A stretch of 64,000 nucleotides of DNA from Luidia sarsii (lineage: Eukaryota; Echinodermata; Asteroidea; Paxillosida; Luidiidae). The notes under the pieces are model-generated. The model worked only from the letters and a program-made list of their open reading frames with translations. It had not been told where the DNA came from and did no database searches. The DNA lies in NCBI GenBank assembly GCA_949987565.1, contig OX465118.1:3500538-3564537 (forward strand), in the 5' to 3' direction. Every line of letters begins with the position of its first letter. Within the stretch, counting starts at the first letter, position 1. The translations under genes were made by a program, and so were the position numbers. Below, in pieces: positions 45,925 through 57,194 of the stretch.

Positions 45925-46923
45925 TCCATTAATAGATAAATCTCCCCCTGCTCCCACGGCACCGTCGATATTGGGATTTTCAAATATGGATATATCGGCG
46001 AAAAATCGCGTACTAATTGGATTATGAAATAAAAACTCGTAGTGTTACTACGGGGGATGCATGATAACTCTTAAAAAAATATACATAAGTTTTGATGTTC
46101 ACAACCACAACGAGCTCATTATTTTGCGTTCCTTTCTTGCTGGGGGACGTTCGTAGTCGTGAACCCCAAACACGACGTGTGTGTAAGCAGCGACTAGTGT
46201 CGCCGACCCTTAACTTTGCAAGAGGAACAAAGTGTGTATTACCATGAGGTTGGTTCTTGACCCAATTGAATGCAGTTGACGTTTCAGTCATGATTATCAA
46301 TGTGAAAATAAAAAACACATTATTTGCGCCTAAAATACTCCCCAAGTAATGCAACTAGTAAGATTGTATTTTGTTTTTACTAATCAGCCCTAAAAATCCA
46401 GATTTGAACTTTCACACGTGGTTTATAATGGCAATCTTTATTTCAGCCAAATTTATGCTAATGAATGCGCAGTCCCGAGGTGATCTGTACGTCGTGCGCA
46501 GGCATGAAAAAGGTCACCTGCTCAGAGATTCTCTGAAAGAAAAATAAGCATTTTTGCTTTATCAGGGTTAAGTTTGCTCCGGTGCGATGTTACGATGGAG
46601 CCAGCAACAACGTTTGACTTCTTATTTATTTACGAAACGGACAGCGCGCGGCGCTTGCTGTTGCACTCACAATAAAAAAAAACACAAACACAAATACTGT
46701 ACAATGATTCCACGGAGCTCTACACTGTACATGTACAACGGAGCTGTTACGAGGTTGCAAGGTTGCGTGTACGAGGTTGCGTGCACGAGGTTGCGTGCAG
46801 AAGGTTGCGTGCACGAGGTTGCCGGTATGGTGCCCGTCTAACCTATTAAGTGTAGCCAACTGGGGGAACCAGTCTACAACTCAGATCCACGCGCTGTATA
46901 AATCTAGCACGCTCTGCTGTAGT
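45925..46923. other. Possible 1.2-kb DNA element (left part) and 14-bp tandem repeat
   Basis: GCACCGTCGATAT at 45959 is repeated as its reverse complement ATATCGACGGTGC at 47156-47168, so a terminal-inverted-repeat element of 45959-47168 is possible. No target duplication is found. 46746-46830 has six variants of GAGGTTGCGTGCAC. A 110-codon frame (46022-46354, minus) has no recognised motif. Confidence 0.35.
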
Positions 46924-47254
46924 GAGCGTTTCATCACGTATATCCTGAATTCTAACGGCATCAGAACGTTAAAACGACGCTCAAGGTATTACCGATCATA
47001 TCACCGATATCGTTCCTCAATATCGCCCATTTCGATATATCGCCCATTTCGATATTTTTGATATTTTCGATATATCGAAAATTTCGATATTTTCGATATA
47101 TCGAAATGAGTAAAAAAATTAATATCGGCGATATCGATATCAAAATGATATCAATATATCGACGGTGCTTATGACCCACGGCCTCGTCACCACTGACTCG
47201 CAAAGGGCCTTGAGTTAAGAGAACCGGCTCACTTAAACATTTGGCATGTACATG
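46924..47254. repeat. 331-bp segment with CGATAT palindromes, duplicated at 55599-55929
   Basis: Almost identical to 55599-55929. It contains dense CGATAT/ATATCG palindromes (46985-47165). It abuts the left LTR at 47255 after CATG. Its copy abuts the solo LTR at 55930 after CATG as well. Confidence 0.9.
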
Positions 47255-48505
47255 TGTAAAGGGGGTGGGTTCTGGGACTTATCGATTGTCAGCTGGAAGG
47301 AGGAAACAGAGAGTGGGCCGGTTGTTGAGCTGGGTGGTAAAGCACTTTTAATACTAATTTATAAGAGGCAAAAGGTAAAATATATAATTAAATGCAAACA
47401 TTAATTAATTTCCCCTTTCAAAACAAAGTGAAACACGTGTAGAACATCCTATTCAGTCTATCACTAGACCTCTGGAAGGACTGGCAAAGTCTAATCAACC
47501 CAATTACTGGGCTCAGGGAGCACACACAAAAAGAAAGAGAAACATAAAACAAAAACACAAGTCTCCTCAGTATTCCATATAAGGAGTGCCTAGCCTGGCA
47601 CTTGTCTCTGACCACAAGAATCGAGTGGACAGTGCCTATTACCCCACAGTCAGGGACACGCTGACCAGGTTACCCTGAGCACTAGCTTGCCTACCTAGTG
47701 GTCAGGTCCCTCAGGCAATACCACTAATTAACCCATGCCTCAATGAACTCAGGAATGTCCCCTGGAACTGGGCCATGTGCTGTGTAGCCCAGTGGACTCA
47801 GCTGAGCACAGGCCAGGACAAAACCCATATTTCCCAACTAAAATAGTCCAACTTTCCCAACTGGTCTTTGATGTAAATACATAAGGAAAGTAATCTATAC
47901 ATTATAAAGTTAACTAACACAAAACCAAACCAGCAATTTAATATGAGTATATGTTGAAATTAAAGTGAAAAGTCCCTCACTCCAGACCAGAATATGGCCG
48001 ATTTTGGCCCAGAGTGACACTAAGTGTGCACATACATGTACACATGTACTCAAAACAATACATGAAAACAAAACAGCAAAAATAACCCCAAAATACTAAA
48101 TTCTCCAACTTTAAATGAATTAGACTAAAAGATGAACTTAAGATTCTTAAGTAGCAGAAAAACCAAACAGTTAGGAAAAGTTTATAAAGATGAAAAATGA
48201 ATAAAATCTCATTACCTGGAAGGAGGAAACAGAGAGTGGGGCGGTTGTTGAGCTGGGTGGTAAAGCACTAAGGCATGCTTGACCACACCACCCAGACCAA
48301 CACAGCCCCTGCCCAAGGGTCACTCCACTTCCAGAAGGGGGGTCCAATCAGCAATATACACTAAATGCTCCACTTGGGGGAATAAACCATTATACATTTA
48401 AAAGTAAAAACAAAGGGAAAAGGGTGGGGGTGTCTCAATCCAAAACGCGAGAGAAAGTTAAATGAATATTATTATTTCTAATTATAAAAGGGGCACCCTT
48501 TTACA
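47255..48505 (-). mobile_element. 3' LTR of minus-strand Gypsy element 2
   Basis: 1251 bp from TGTAAAGGGGG (47255) to CCCTTTTACA (48505). Read on the minus strand it begins TGTAAAAGGG and ends CCCCCTTTACA. It is nearly identical to 55930-57180. The inner neighbour on the minus strand is TTGGAGGG, a short purine tract fitting a polypurine primer site. Confidence 0.9.
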
Positions 48506-48614
48506 CCCTCCAACGCTAGTCTATTGGCGTCCCTGCCAATACTGGAGAAAATAAGAAAAAGAAAAAACAATCCCAGCACAAGTAATCATCTTCTCAAAAA
48601 ACAACAACACTAGA

Positions 48615-48745
48615 AATCCAACTTAGACTAGACTGGGACTTGAACCTGAGACTTCTGGTCTTTGTGTACCAGTGCTCTTCCATCTGAGCTATCCAGCCCT
48701 CGGATGGTGGCCTCTCCAAAACAGTCAACCAATAATAAAAATGAA
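48615..48745 (-). repeat. tRNA-derived SINE-like segment in the Gypsy 3' region
   Basis: Minus strand: TAGCTCAGATGG (A-box), CTGGT/ACCAG hairpin with 8-nt loop, GGTTCAAGTCCC (good B-box). Related to 27815-27935. It lies between the pol stop and the 3' LTR, in the element's own direction, so it was inserted into or captured by the element. Confidence 0.6.
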
Positions 48746-48758
48746 CTAATGAGATAAC

Positions 48759-51700
48759 CTAAGGTCTGTGGTACATCAGACGCTCAGGCTGTCTTCCCTG
48801 CGTCTTCCGGCCAGAGCAACGCCTCTGCACGGGCTGCGGGATGGGGGAGTCTGGTCTTGGTGCGGTGACTTGTCCTGGAACTTCAGACTCGGATGCTTGA
48901 ACACCAAGATCTTCGGAGGATGGGCTGCGTACATTAGCACTCGCGGGTGGTGAGGGAAGTCTCCTCTGTGGACTCTGGGGTTGGCGTTCTTGACCCTCGA
49001 CTGGTGCTGCCCGTGGTGGTGTAGGAAGTCTCCTCCGTGGACTCTGGGGTTGGCGTTCTTGACCCTCGACTGGTGCTGCCCGTGGTGGTGTAGGAAGTTT
49101 CCTGCGAGCCCTAGGCAGAGAGATAGGCTGGGCCACAAGCCAACCTCTCGTGCGGAAGACCGGAGCTTTGTTGTTTGCCGCTCGTTTCCTGAGGGAACAT
49201 CTCCTGCAGCTCTCACACCACTCCTGGACCATGGCTGACATCTTCGGCCAGAAGAAACGAAAGCGAATCGCTTCTCGCGTCTTTTCTGCTCCCATGTGAC
49301 CTGCCTTGTCATGCAGCTCTGACAGGACATCCTCCCAGAGACACTTGGGCAACACCACCTGGCCTCTCTCCTCCAGCTGCTTGGGATCTGTGATGACTCG
49401 GTACAGAGTGTCATCGATGAGCCGGAGTTTCTTCCATTCTCCAAGAAGAAGTCTGGTCTGCAGGCTGAACTGGCTTCGGTCTGATGCACTTGGCTGCCTT
49501 CCTCCCTTCACCAGCCGCCACACAACACCAACGGCCGGGTCCTCCTGTTGGAGCTGAGACATCTCGGCTGGGGTCATTCCAGGAATTGTCTGGGTAGACC
49601 CAACAGTCACGCCAGGCTCATCAGGGACTGCCTCGAACACCTCACAGCATGCCTTCACTACTGCAATGGTGACCTCGCCTTCATCGGACTCCTCAGCCTC
49701 ATTGGATGCAGTGGACCTCGGTAGCCTCGAAAGAGCATCAGCGTTGTCATTCTGCTTTCCAGGCCGATACTTAATGTCAAAAGTGAAGCTTGACAACTGT
49801 GCCATCCACCGCTGCTCAACTACTCGCAGATTTGCTGAACCGAGATGGACCAAGGGGTTATGATCTGTATAGACGGTGAATCGGCCACCCATCAGATACT
49901 CCCGAAATTTCTCGGTGATTGCCCACTTCAGTGAAAGCAACTCCAACTTAAATGCACTGTAGTGAGCGTCATTCCTCTCTGCTTTCCGGAGGCCGCGGCT
50001 AGCATACGCTATGACCCTCTCCTGGCCGTCTTGAACCTGGGAAACGACAGCCCCAAGGCCAAGGTTGCTCGCGTCGGTATAGAGGAGGAATGGCCGGGAA
50101 TAGTCTGGATAGGCGAGAATGGGTGGGGACATCAAGCTCTGACGGAGATGGTCGAAAGCCTCTTGGCATTCGGCAGTCCAGACAAATGGTGGATCACTCC
50201 TTGTCTTCTTGACACCCTTCTTGGAATATGATGTCAAGGCGAACAAGGGCTTGCCTACCTTGGAAAAGTCCTTAACGAACCTCCGGTAGTATCCGGCAAA
50301 CCCGAGAAATTGCCGTACTGCTTTTGCAGATGTTGGGACGGGCCACCTCTCCAACGCTGAACATTTGTCCGGGTCCGTACTGATGCCGTCTTTGGATGCC
50401 ACATGTCCAAGGAAGTTGATAGCCCGTTTCAGGAGATGACACTTGGAGGGCTTCGCCTTCAGACCATGCTCTGCAAGCCGAGAAAACACCATGTCCAGCC
50501 GTTCAAGATGTGATTTGAAGTCGGCGGAGAAGACGATGATGTCGTCCAGGTAAAACATGAGCGTCTCGCAGGACTGGTCTCCAAAACACCGTTCCATGAA
50601 CCTCTGGAATGTAGCTGGCGCGTTGCTTAGACCGAAGGGCATCCTGTTGAACTCATACAACCCCATGGGAGTTGTAAAAGCGGTCTTGGCTCTGTCAGCT
50701 GGATCCATGGCGATTTGCCAGTAGCCACTCACAAGGTCAATGGTGGAGAAATATCTGGAACCTCGGAGGGCATCAAGGGACTCGTCAATCCTCGGCAGTG
50801 GATACGCGTCGGGTGTGGTGACTGCATTGAGGCGTCGGTAATCAACACACAAACGCAGGCCTCCACACTTCTTCCTCACCAGCACAATGGGCGAGGCCCA
50901 AGGGCTGGTACTCTCTCGGATTACACCTTTGCCGAGAAGGGCTGTCAGATGGTCCTTCACCTCCTGGTACAGATGTGGGGGAATTCTCCTGTATCTCTCT
51001 TTCAGGGGCCTAGTTGTGTCGGTGGGGATAGTATGCTGGACTGTGGTCGTCATACCGAAGTCATCCTTGTCCGCGGAGAACACACCTGTATGAAGCTGCA
51101 ACAGGGAGCAGAGCTCTTGTGTCTCCTCAGGGGACAGAGACTCTCTGTCTACATTGACAGGGACTGGTAGCACCTCTGGGGATTCTGGGGGGTCTGCAAC
51201 TGGGTCCTCACCAAGACGTACTTCAACCTGGTGAAGCCCCAGCTCAACTAGCTTCAAGTGATCAGTGGATGGCTCATCTTGCAGGACTGCATCTACTCCA
51301 CTAACTTGCGCCAGCTTCATGCCGCGGGGTATCTTGATGTCCCAGTTGTTTGGATTCGCTAGGCGAACTGGTACCAGTCCATCTCGAACCATGCATACTG
51401 TCCGGGCAACCATGATATGCTTCGGTAGAAACCTTGCTGACGTTGGTTCTACGAGGACAGCACTCTCCTTGGCAAAGGACTGGTGGCACCGCCCGGGAAT
51501 CACCATCTCCGTTCCAGCTGGAACCACAATGGGGCGAAGGTTAGCTGCTCGAACAATACTCGGTAGGCTGCACTCTGGGCGGGGGGACTTGGGGTCTTTG
51601 GAGAAGAGGTGCTTGCACTTCCGGAGGATGTTCATGCCAATGATACTTGGGGTACTGTGGGTCACTGATGGTTTCAAAATGAAAAACACAGCCTTGTTGA

Positions 51701-52085
51701 TTTGGTACCCCATTAGACTAATGTCCAACTCAACCACGCCTTGGTAGGGGATGTCGAGGCCGTTGGCAGCAATAAGACGGACAAAGGGGTTTGTCAAATT
51801 GCTTGTACTCATGTTGTCATGGAAACAGTTCCGGAACACTGCATCTGACAGAGTTGAAACCTGTGATCCGGTGTCCAGCAGGCTGGGGACACTCACTCCT
51901 TCCATGACGACATCGATGTACACACAATCTCCAACTGCCTCGGCTGATGAGACGGACCTCTGTTGTGCCCTAGGATGTTCCAATGTCTGGCCCTCGACAC
52001 CGGAACATCCTAGTTTAACTGGGCCGGTGGCATGTGGGGACCCTGGTGCTGGCTCGGTCTCGGTGGGGGGTGCCGTTGGGGACAC
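48759..52085 (-). pseudogene. pol: Gypsy element 2 pol: protease, RT, RNase H, integrase zinc finger; integrase core missing
   Basis: A 1108-codon open frame. In order: aspartic protease active site (SLLDTGSQVSTL, about 51880), RT (VDYRRLNAVTTPDAYPLPR, FSTIDLVSGYWQIAM, YLDDIIVFSADF at about 50540), RNase H (LLYTDASNLGLGAVV, about 50060), integrase HHCC zinc finger (HDKAGHMGAEKTR to CESCRRC, 49320-49190). Directly after LRKRAANNKAPVF the frame enters a Pro/Arg/Gln-rich tail with a 26-residue unit (LPTPPRAAPVEGQERQPQSP, 20 quoted) present twice plus a partial third. The D,D,E catalytic core of the integrase is absent, although the frame is open. So the element cannot integrate alone. The frame starts with GTG at 52085 inside the gag overlap, as expected for a gag-pol frameshift. 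RT and RNase H appear intact. Confidence 0.92.
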
Positions 52086-52588
52086 TCTCTCACCATGTGG
52101 CCCGGCTGGTTACAGGCAAAGCAGATGAGGCGCCCCTGCTCATCCCAGCGTGGCTGACGTTGGGGTCTTCCACCCCGGTGTGCAGGGGTGGACCGCAGTT
52201 GGGCCAGCTCAATCCTCATGGTGGCCATCATCTCTGCCATCTCCTTCTGCTGCCTCACCGTCTCCTCTAGGGCGAACTGTACAGTGCGGAGGGATGGGGA
52301 CTGGTCAGGCATGGCGCTGGCAGCATGTACCCCAGCTAGACTACCATCCTGGAGGTCATGGCGGTCGGCAGACAGATGGAGAGCCTCCTTGGTGACCTCT
52401 CGGAAGGACAGGTCTGGTGTCCGCCGGATCTCCATCCGCAGGGTGCGCTGTACATCGGTATCATATAGGCCAGCGACGAACCTGTCCCTTAGCAGCTGGT
52501 CTGGTCTCATGAGTGCTTCGGTGTCCCGCTGCTTCAGCCTTCCCAGGATCTCCTGAAGTGCCAGAGAGAACTCCCGGATGGTCTCTGT
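52010..52588 (-). pseudogene. gag: Gypsy element 2 gag, C-terminal part with CCHC knuckle
   Basis: Minus strand: ETIREFSLALQEILGRLKQR (20) at the insertion border, then MRPDQLLRDRFVAGLYD, a coiled-coil-like EETVRQQKEMAEMMATMR (about 52270-52215) and the nucleic-acid-binding knuckle CFACNQPGHMVREC (about 52130-52090). Ends with a stop at 52010, overlapping the pol frame by about 75 bases. The N-terminal part is at 55022-55401, separated by the hAT insertion. Confidence 0.88.
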
Positions 52589-53178
52589 CAGGGTAAAAAA
52601 TACTTTTTTTCGCGGTGGCTATTTTGGAGCTTAGGGGGGCTTTTTTTAAGAATGTATTTTTTTAATGGTTTGATTCCTAATAGTAATACTAATAGAATAG
52701 TCCATGCTGTCAAGGTATCGTGATGTGGCCTCGGTGTGCCAAAACCTTCTCGTCCAAAAAAATGAGAATAACTACGTTCGTAGGCCTACCTGAAAAAAAG
52801 GAATAAAGTTTGCGACATTTTTGTGCTGTATCGTGAAGTAGTAGCTCGTTTTGCTGTTTAGCATTCTCCTTTCAGGGCATGGTTACGACTTTGAAAAGGC
52901 ACCCGCAAACACGCAAACCTTTGACAGCTCTACGATTCTACTTTCGCACGCAACCCAACCACGTGCTGCATGCTGCGCAATCTATCTATCGTGCAACGCA
53001 AATCGCTCCCAACTACCGTTGGTTCCCGTTGTTTGTTACAGTCAGCGATGTCCAAGATTCACTGGTACCCGCAAACTAAAAGTTCGTTGACATGAAACTG
53101 TCCCGATAGAAAGCACTGTCCATGTACATGTACAGTACATGTACATTTGTACAGTGTATGTACGTACATGTACTGTAC

Positions 53179-54197
53179 CGTGGGAACCCCCGTTTTTGAC
53201 GCTACACGTTTTCGACGCTTACATCGCACGATGAAAACAACTCCGTATAACGATCTCAGACTTCGTATCTTACAGTTTGTTTCCTGCTCTTGTCCATCAC
53301 CGAAAACGTGCAAAGTTAAGGCTTTTCCAGTAGGCCAAACTCGTGTGATTCAAAAAGTTGCTCTTTTGGGGTCTATTTTCCTAGGTACAAAATTGGCATT
53401 TGCTTCGAAGCTCCAGTTTTCTTTATTGTTGGTCCTAAAAAAAATCTGAGTGTACCATAACAAACCCCAACATCCGTAGAAAAAATATATATCACGCAAC
53501 TTGAAGCAGTCCGTTCTGGGTAAAAACTATGGAGGCTCATATAGGGCGTATCGCTTATATAATTTTTGTTTATTTATTTTTATTATTATTTAAAGACAAA
53601 AAGTAACATGGACCAATAGGCTTTTAGAAAAAATGAAAAAAATAAAAGGGCAGCTAGAGAAAGTACCAAGAAGGAGGAAATGTGTCTCTGGAGTGACATT
53701 GGGAAAGGTCATAACTGAAGAAGCAGTGAGAAAGAGAATTGTGGAGTTTTTTAAACGTCACAAAAGAAGACATCAACCAGACCAATACGTTTTAAGCATA
53801 AATTATGAATGATTTGAGGAAAGTGTTAGAAGCAGTGTGGAAAAACAAAAACAAAGATGAACCCAAAAAAAACATACAGGGAAGAATTTTACAGTGCCAC
53901 ACAGCATTTTGAGTTATTTTAAGAATTTATTTTGCGTTTGGCTGCACTGGGACACCTTACTAAACACCACTGACGAAAATAGGTGACGATGCTTACTGCG
54001 CGGTGCGCCGCGGACCTCAACAAAACCGGGTAATCTTACGGAAGTGACAGGCTTGATCAACCTTCTCTATGATTATTCTAATAGTCTGTGGTGTGGAGAA
54101 AGTGACTGAGACCTCTTTTAGTGTGATACTTTCGTCCACATTGTTCAGTTTGAAGAAAAGTCCTTATATCGTCGAAAACCGGTTATTGGAGGATACA
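53179..54197 (+). mobile_element. 1.03-kb repeat family, copy 3, nested in the hAT element
   Basis: Same limits (CGTGGGAACCCCCG to ATTGGAGGATACA) and high identity to 16740-17770. Because it is inside the hAT element, which is inside gag, it is either the youngest layer or was carried by the hAT. A frame at about 53650-53800 (VSGVTLGKVITEEAVRKRI, VEFFKRHKRRHQPDQ) is the longest shared readable piece. Confidence 0.75.
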
Positions 54198-55021
54198 TGA
54201 ACATGTACACCCACACTCCGTACAGTTCTAGTTGTGCACAGAATGCGCAATGTTTAGCTGACAGTGCGCACGGTACAGTGAAGCTTCCATGTGTGCTGCA
54301 CACACACACACACACCACACACTGCACAGCAGTCAGAATATATTTCATGCGCGCTGTGCTAACGGCCGTGCGGCGGCCCTGGTCCGATCTGCCCAACTAT
54401 CCATCGGCCAAAAGGGCACGACGGCAATGTGCTAAAAGGGCACGGCAATTTGTTGCTGTGAAAATCCTCCAAATGAAAGCAACAAGCGCATGGGGCTCGT
54501 TCAACATTTTTTTCGTTATGTCAGCCGTACAGACTTAGAATCCACGCACGATACGGATCACGTGTTTTCCCCAAGTTGGCACACGTTCAAATCTGAAGCT
54601 AGCAGCCACGGACTTGCTCTCATTGCAGCGCGACGCTGGGCCTAGGGGGGGGGGACTTGGCTGCCAGCTTCAGTTGGGTACCATACGGCACACACAATGT
54701 GCTTTCTGTACTTTTCTGTGTACATGTACAATGTACATGTACATGTACGTGCATAGTGAACACAGCCGTAAAGGTACAGTAACGGGGCGTTTTTATTTCC
54801 CGCATGTTTTATACTAGTTTCGGAGTTTGGAGTTGTAACAAAGATCTCACCTTGACAAATCATATCAATGAACTACGGGATTCTACGGAATATAAAATCA
54901 CGACGGGGGCGATTTTTCAAAAAATATGGCTTTTTTTCCGCCCCCGTGTTGACGTTTACCGTGGCGATTTCAGAGGTTTTGGGGGCGAATCGCCCGTCGC
55001 CCCCGTGTATTTTTTTCGCTG
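54198..55021. other. Right part of the hAT element
   Basis: CA-repeat (54297-54320), TACATG run (54720-54750) and G-rich GGGGGCGA blocks that form local palindromes before the right end (54905-55010). No gene. Confidence 0.5.
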
Positions 55022-55401
55022 GTCTCTGTTGGTTTCTGGCTCCTGCAGTGGAACATCTGCTGGAGTGTGACAGCTGGCACCTTGTCGCCATATGTCTCCA
55101 GTAGCCGGGCGAAGATGTCATCGGCCCGACTTCGCTCCTCTTCTGGCATAACAAGCACCTCGCGCTTGGCCTCCCCTCCCAAGTACTTGATGAGTACTTG
55201 GGATTGCTGATGAAGCGGAGTGTTCCAGGTCTGTAGGAGCGCCCTCATGTCAGTGATCCACTCCTCGACCGTCGGGTCGTTCATGCTGTGCTTCGTGCCC
55301 AAGAACACGTTGACCTTGAGATCAATGGGCACAAAGCTGACGTGGTGAGCTGCAGGTGCCTGTGCAGCTGCACCGTCGTCAACCGCACCTCCTCCCTCCA
55401 T
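55022..55401 (-). pseudogene. gag: Gypsy element 2 gag, N-terminal part
   Basis: ATG at 55401 in a strong context (ACCGCCATGG). The protein reads MEGGGAVDDGAAAQAPAAHH, then VSFVPIDLKVNVFLGTKHS, VEEWITDMRALLQTWN, KYLGGEAKREVLVMPEEERS (20), HCRSQKPTET up to the insertion. The fold region W..........W and the EAK.EV pattern are as in Gypsy gag. It continues at 52588 after removal of the inserted hAT and one target copy. Confidence 0.85.
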
Positions 55402-55433
55402 GGCGGTAGCTGGCAATCCCACTTCTGACACGT
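55402..55433 (-). other. Leader with probable primer-binding site
   Basis: Directly after the inner LTR end (CCCCCTTTACA) the minus strand reads ACGTGTCAGAAGTGGGATT. GTGTCAGAAGTGGGAT resembles the tRNA-complementary site used by many Gypsy elements. Which tRNA is inferred only from memory of the pattern (Leu-type). Confidence 0.5.
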
Positions 55434-55598
55434 TGTAAAGGGGGTGGGTTTTGGGACTTATCGATTGTCAGCTGGAAGGAGGAAACAGAGAGTGGGGCGG
55501 TTGTTGAGCTGGGTGGTAAAGCACTTTTAATACTAATTTATAAGAGGCAAAAGGTAAAATATATAATTAAAGGCAAACATTAATTAATTTCCCCTTTT
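55434..55598 (-). mobile_element. Truncated 5' LTR of Gypsy element 2
   Basis: Only the inner 165 bp of the LTR (TGTAAAGGGGGTGGG to TTTCCCCTTT) are present. Then the sequence switches to the 331-bp flank copy at 55599. Confidence 0.88.
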
Positions 55599-55929
55599 GA
55601 GCGTTTCATCACGTATATCCTGAATTCTAACGGCATCAGAACGTTAAAACGACGCTCAAGGTATTACCGATCATATCACCGATATCGTTCCTCAATATCG
55701 CCCATTTCGATATATCGCCCATTTCGATATTTTTGATATTTTCGATATATCGAAAATTTCGATATTTTCGATATATCGAAATGAGTAAAAAAATTAATAT
55801 CGGCGATATCGATATCAAAATGATATCAATATCTCGACGGTGCTTATGACCCACGGCCTCGTCACCACTGACTCGCAAAGGGCCTTGAGTTAAGAGAACC
55901 GGCTCACTTAAACATTTGGCATGTACATG
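55599..55929. repeat. Duplicate of the left flank (46924-47254)
   Basis: Same length (331 bp) and sequence except for a few bases. It begins GAGCGTTTCATC immediately behind the truncated LTR and ends CATG before the next LTR. Confidence 0.9.
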
Positions 55930-57180
55930 TGTAAAGGGGGTGGGTTCTGGGACTTATCGATTGTCAGCTGGAAGGAGGAAACAGAGAGTGGGCCGGTTGT
56001 TGAGCTGGGTGGTAAAGCACTTTTAATACTAATTGATAAGAGGCAAAAGGTAAAATATATAATTAAAGGCAAACATTAATTAATTTCCCCTTTCAAAACA
56101 AAGTGAAACACGTGTAGAACATCCTATTCAGTCTATCACTAGACCTCTGGAAGGACTGGCAAAGTCTAATCAACCCAATTACTGGGCTCAGGGAGCACAC
56201 ACAAAAAGAAAGAGAAACATAAAACAAAAACACAAGTCTCCTCAGTATTCCATATAAGGAGTGCCTAGCCTGGCACTTGTCTCTGACCACAAGAATCGAG
56301 TGGACAGTGCCTATTACCCCACAGTCAGGGACACGCTGACCAAGCTACCCTGAGCACTAGCTAGCCTACCTAGTGGTCAGGTCCCTCAGGCAATACCACT
56401 AATTAACCCATGCCTCAATGAACTCAGGAATGTCCCCTGGACCTGGGCCATGTGCTGTGTAGCCCAGTGGACTCAGCTGAGCACAGGCCAGGACAAAACC
56501 CATATTTCCCAACTAAAATAGTCCAACTTTCCCAACTGGTCTTTGATGTAAATACATAAGGAAAGTAATCTATACATTATAAAGTTAACTAACACAAAAC
56601 CAAACCAGCAATTTAATATGAGTATATGTTGAAATTAAAGTGAAAAGTCCTTCACTCCAGACCAGAATATGGCCGATTTTGGCCCAGAGTGACACTAAGT
56701 GTGCACATACATGTACACATGTACTCAAAACAATACATGAAAACAAAACAGCAAAAATAACCCCAAAATACTAAATTCTCCAACTTTAAATGAATTAGAC
56801 TAAAAGATGAACTTAAGATTCTTAAGTAGCAGAAAAACCAAACAGTTAGGAAAAGTTTATAAAGATGAAAAATGAATAAAATCTCATTACCTGGAAGGAG
56901 GAAACAGAGAGTGGGGCTGTTGTTGAGCTGGGTGGTAAAGCACTAAGGCATGCTTGACCACACCACCCAGACCAACACAGCCCCTGCCCAAGGGTCACTC
57001 CACTTCCAGAAGGGGGGTCCAATCAGCAATATACACTAAATTCTCCACTTGGGGGAATAAACCATTATACATTTAAAAGTAAAAACAAAGGGAAAAGGGT
57101 GGGGGTGTCTCAATCCAAAACGCGAGAGAAAGTTAAATGAATATTATTATTTCTAATTATAAAAGGGGCACCCTTTTACA
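55930..57180 (-). mobile_element. Complete (solo-like) LTR of Gypsy element 2
   Basis: 1251 bp, nearly identical to 47255-48505. CATG precedes it (55926-55929) and CATG follows it (57181-57184): a 4-bp target duplication. The left LTR at 47255 is also preceded by CATG. Confidence 0.9.
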
Positions 57181-57194
57181 CATGTATCCCAGTT

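Larger units (their letters stand above)
52589..55021. mobile_element. hAT-type transposon inserted in gag
   Basis: 2433 bp flanked by an exact 8-bp duplication GTCTCTGT (52581-52588 and 55022-55029). Ends CAGGGTAAAAAATAC and GTATTTTTTTCGCTG are inverted repeats (CAG.G.AAAAAATAC). Eight-base duplications and CAG-type ends are hAT features. No transposase frame; the interior is AT-rich, with G/C-rich blocks near the right end, and holds the 1.03-kb repeat at 53179-54197. Non-autonomous. Confidence 0.85.

Noticed and set aside
46961..47203. 80-codon frame repeated identically at 55636-55878
   Set aside because: The repetition is due to the duplicated 331-bp flank, and the sequence is a CGATAT palindrome repeat (IEN/RYI-rich).
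47418..47615. 65-codon frame repeated at 56093-56290
   Set aside because: It lies inside the LTR and is repeated because the LTR is; no motif.
48776..49489. 237-codon minus-strand frame
   Set aside because: Shifted frame over the pol gene; it repeats the 78-bp tail repeat in another frame.
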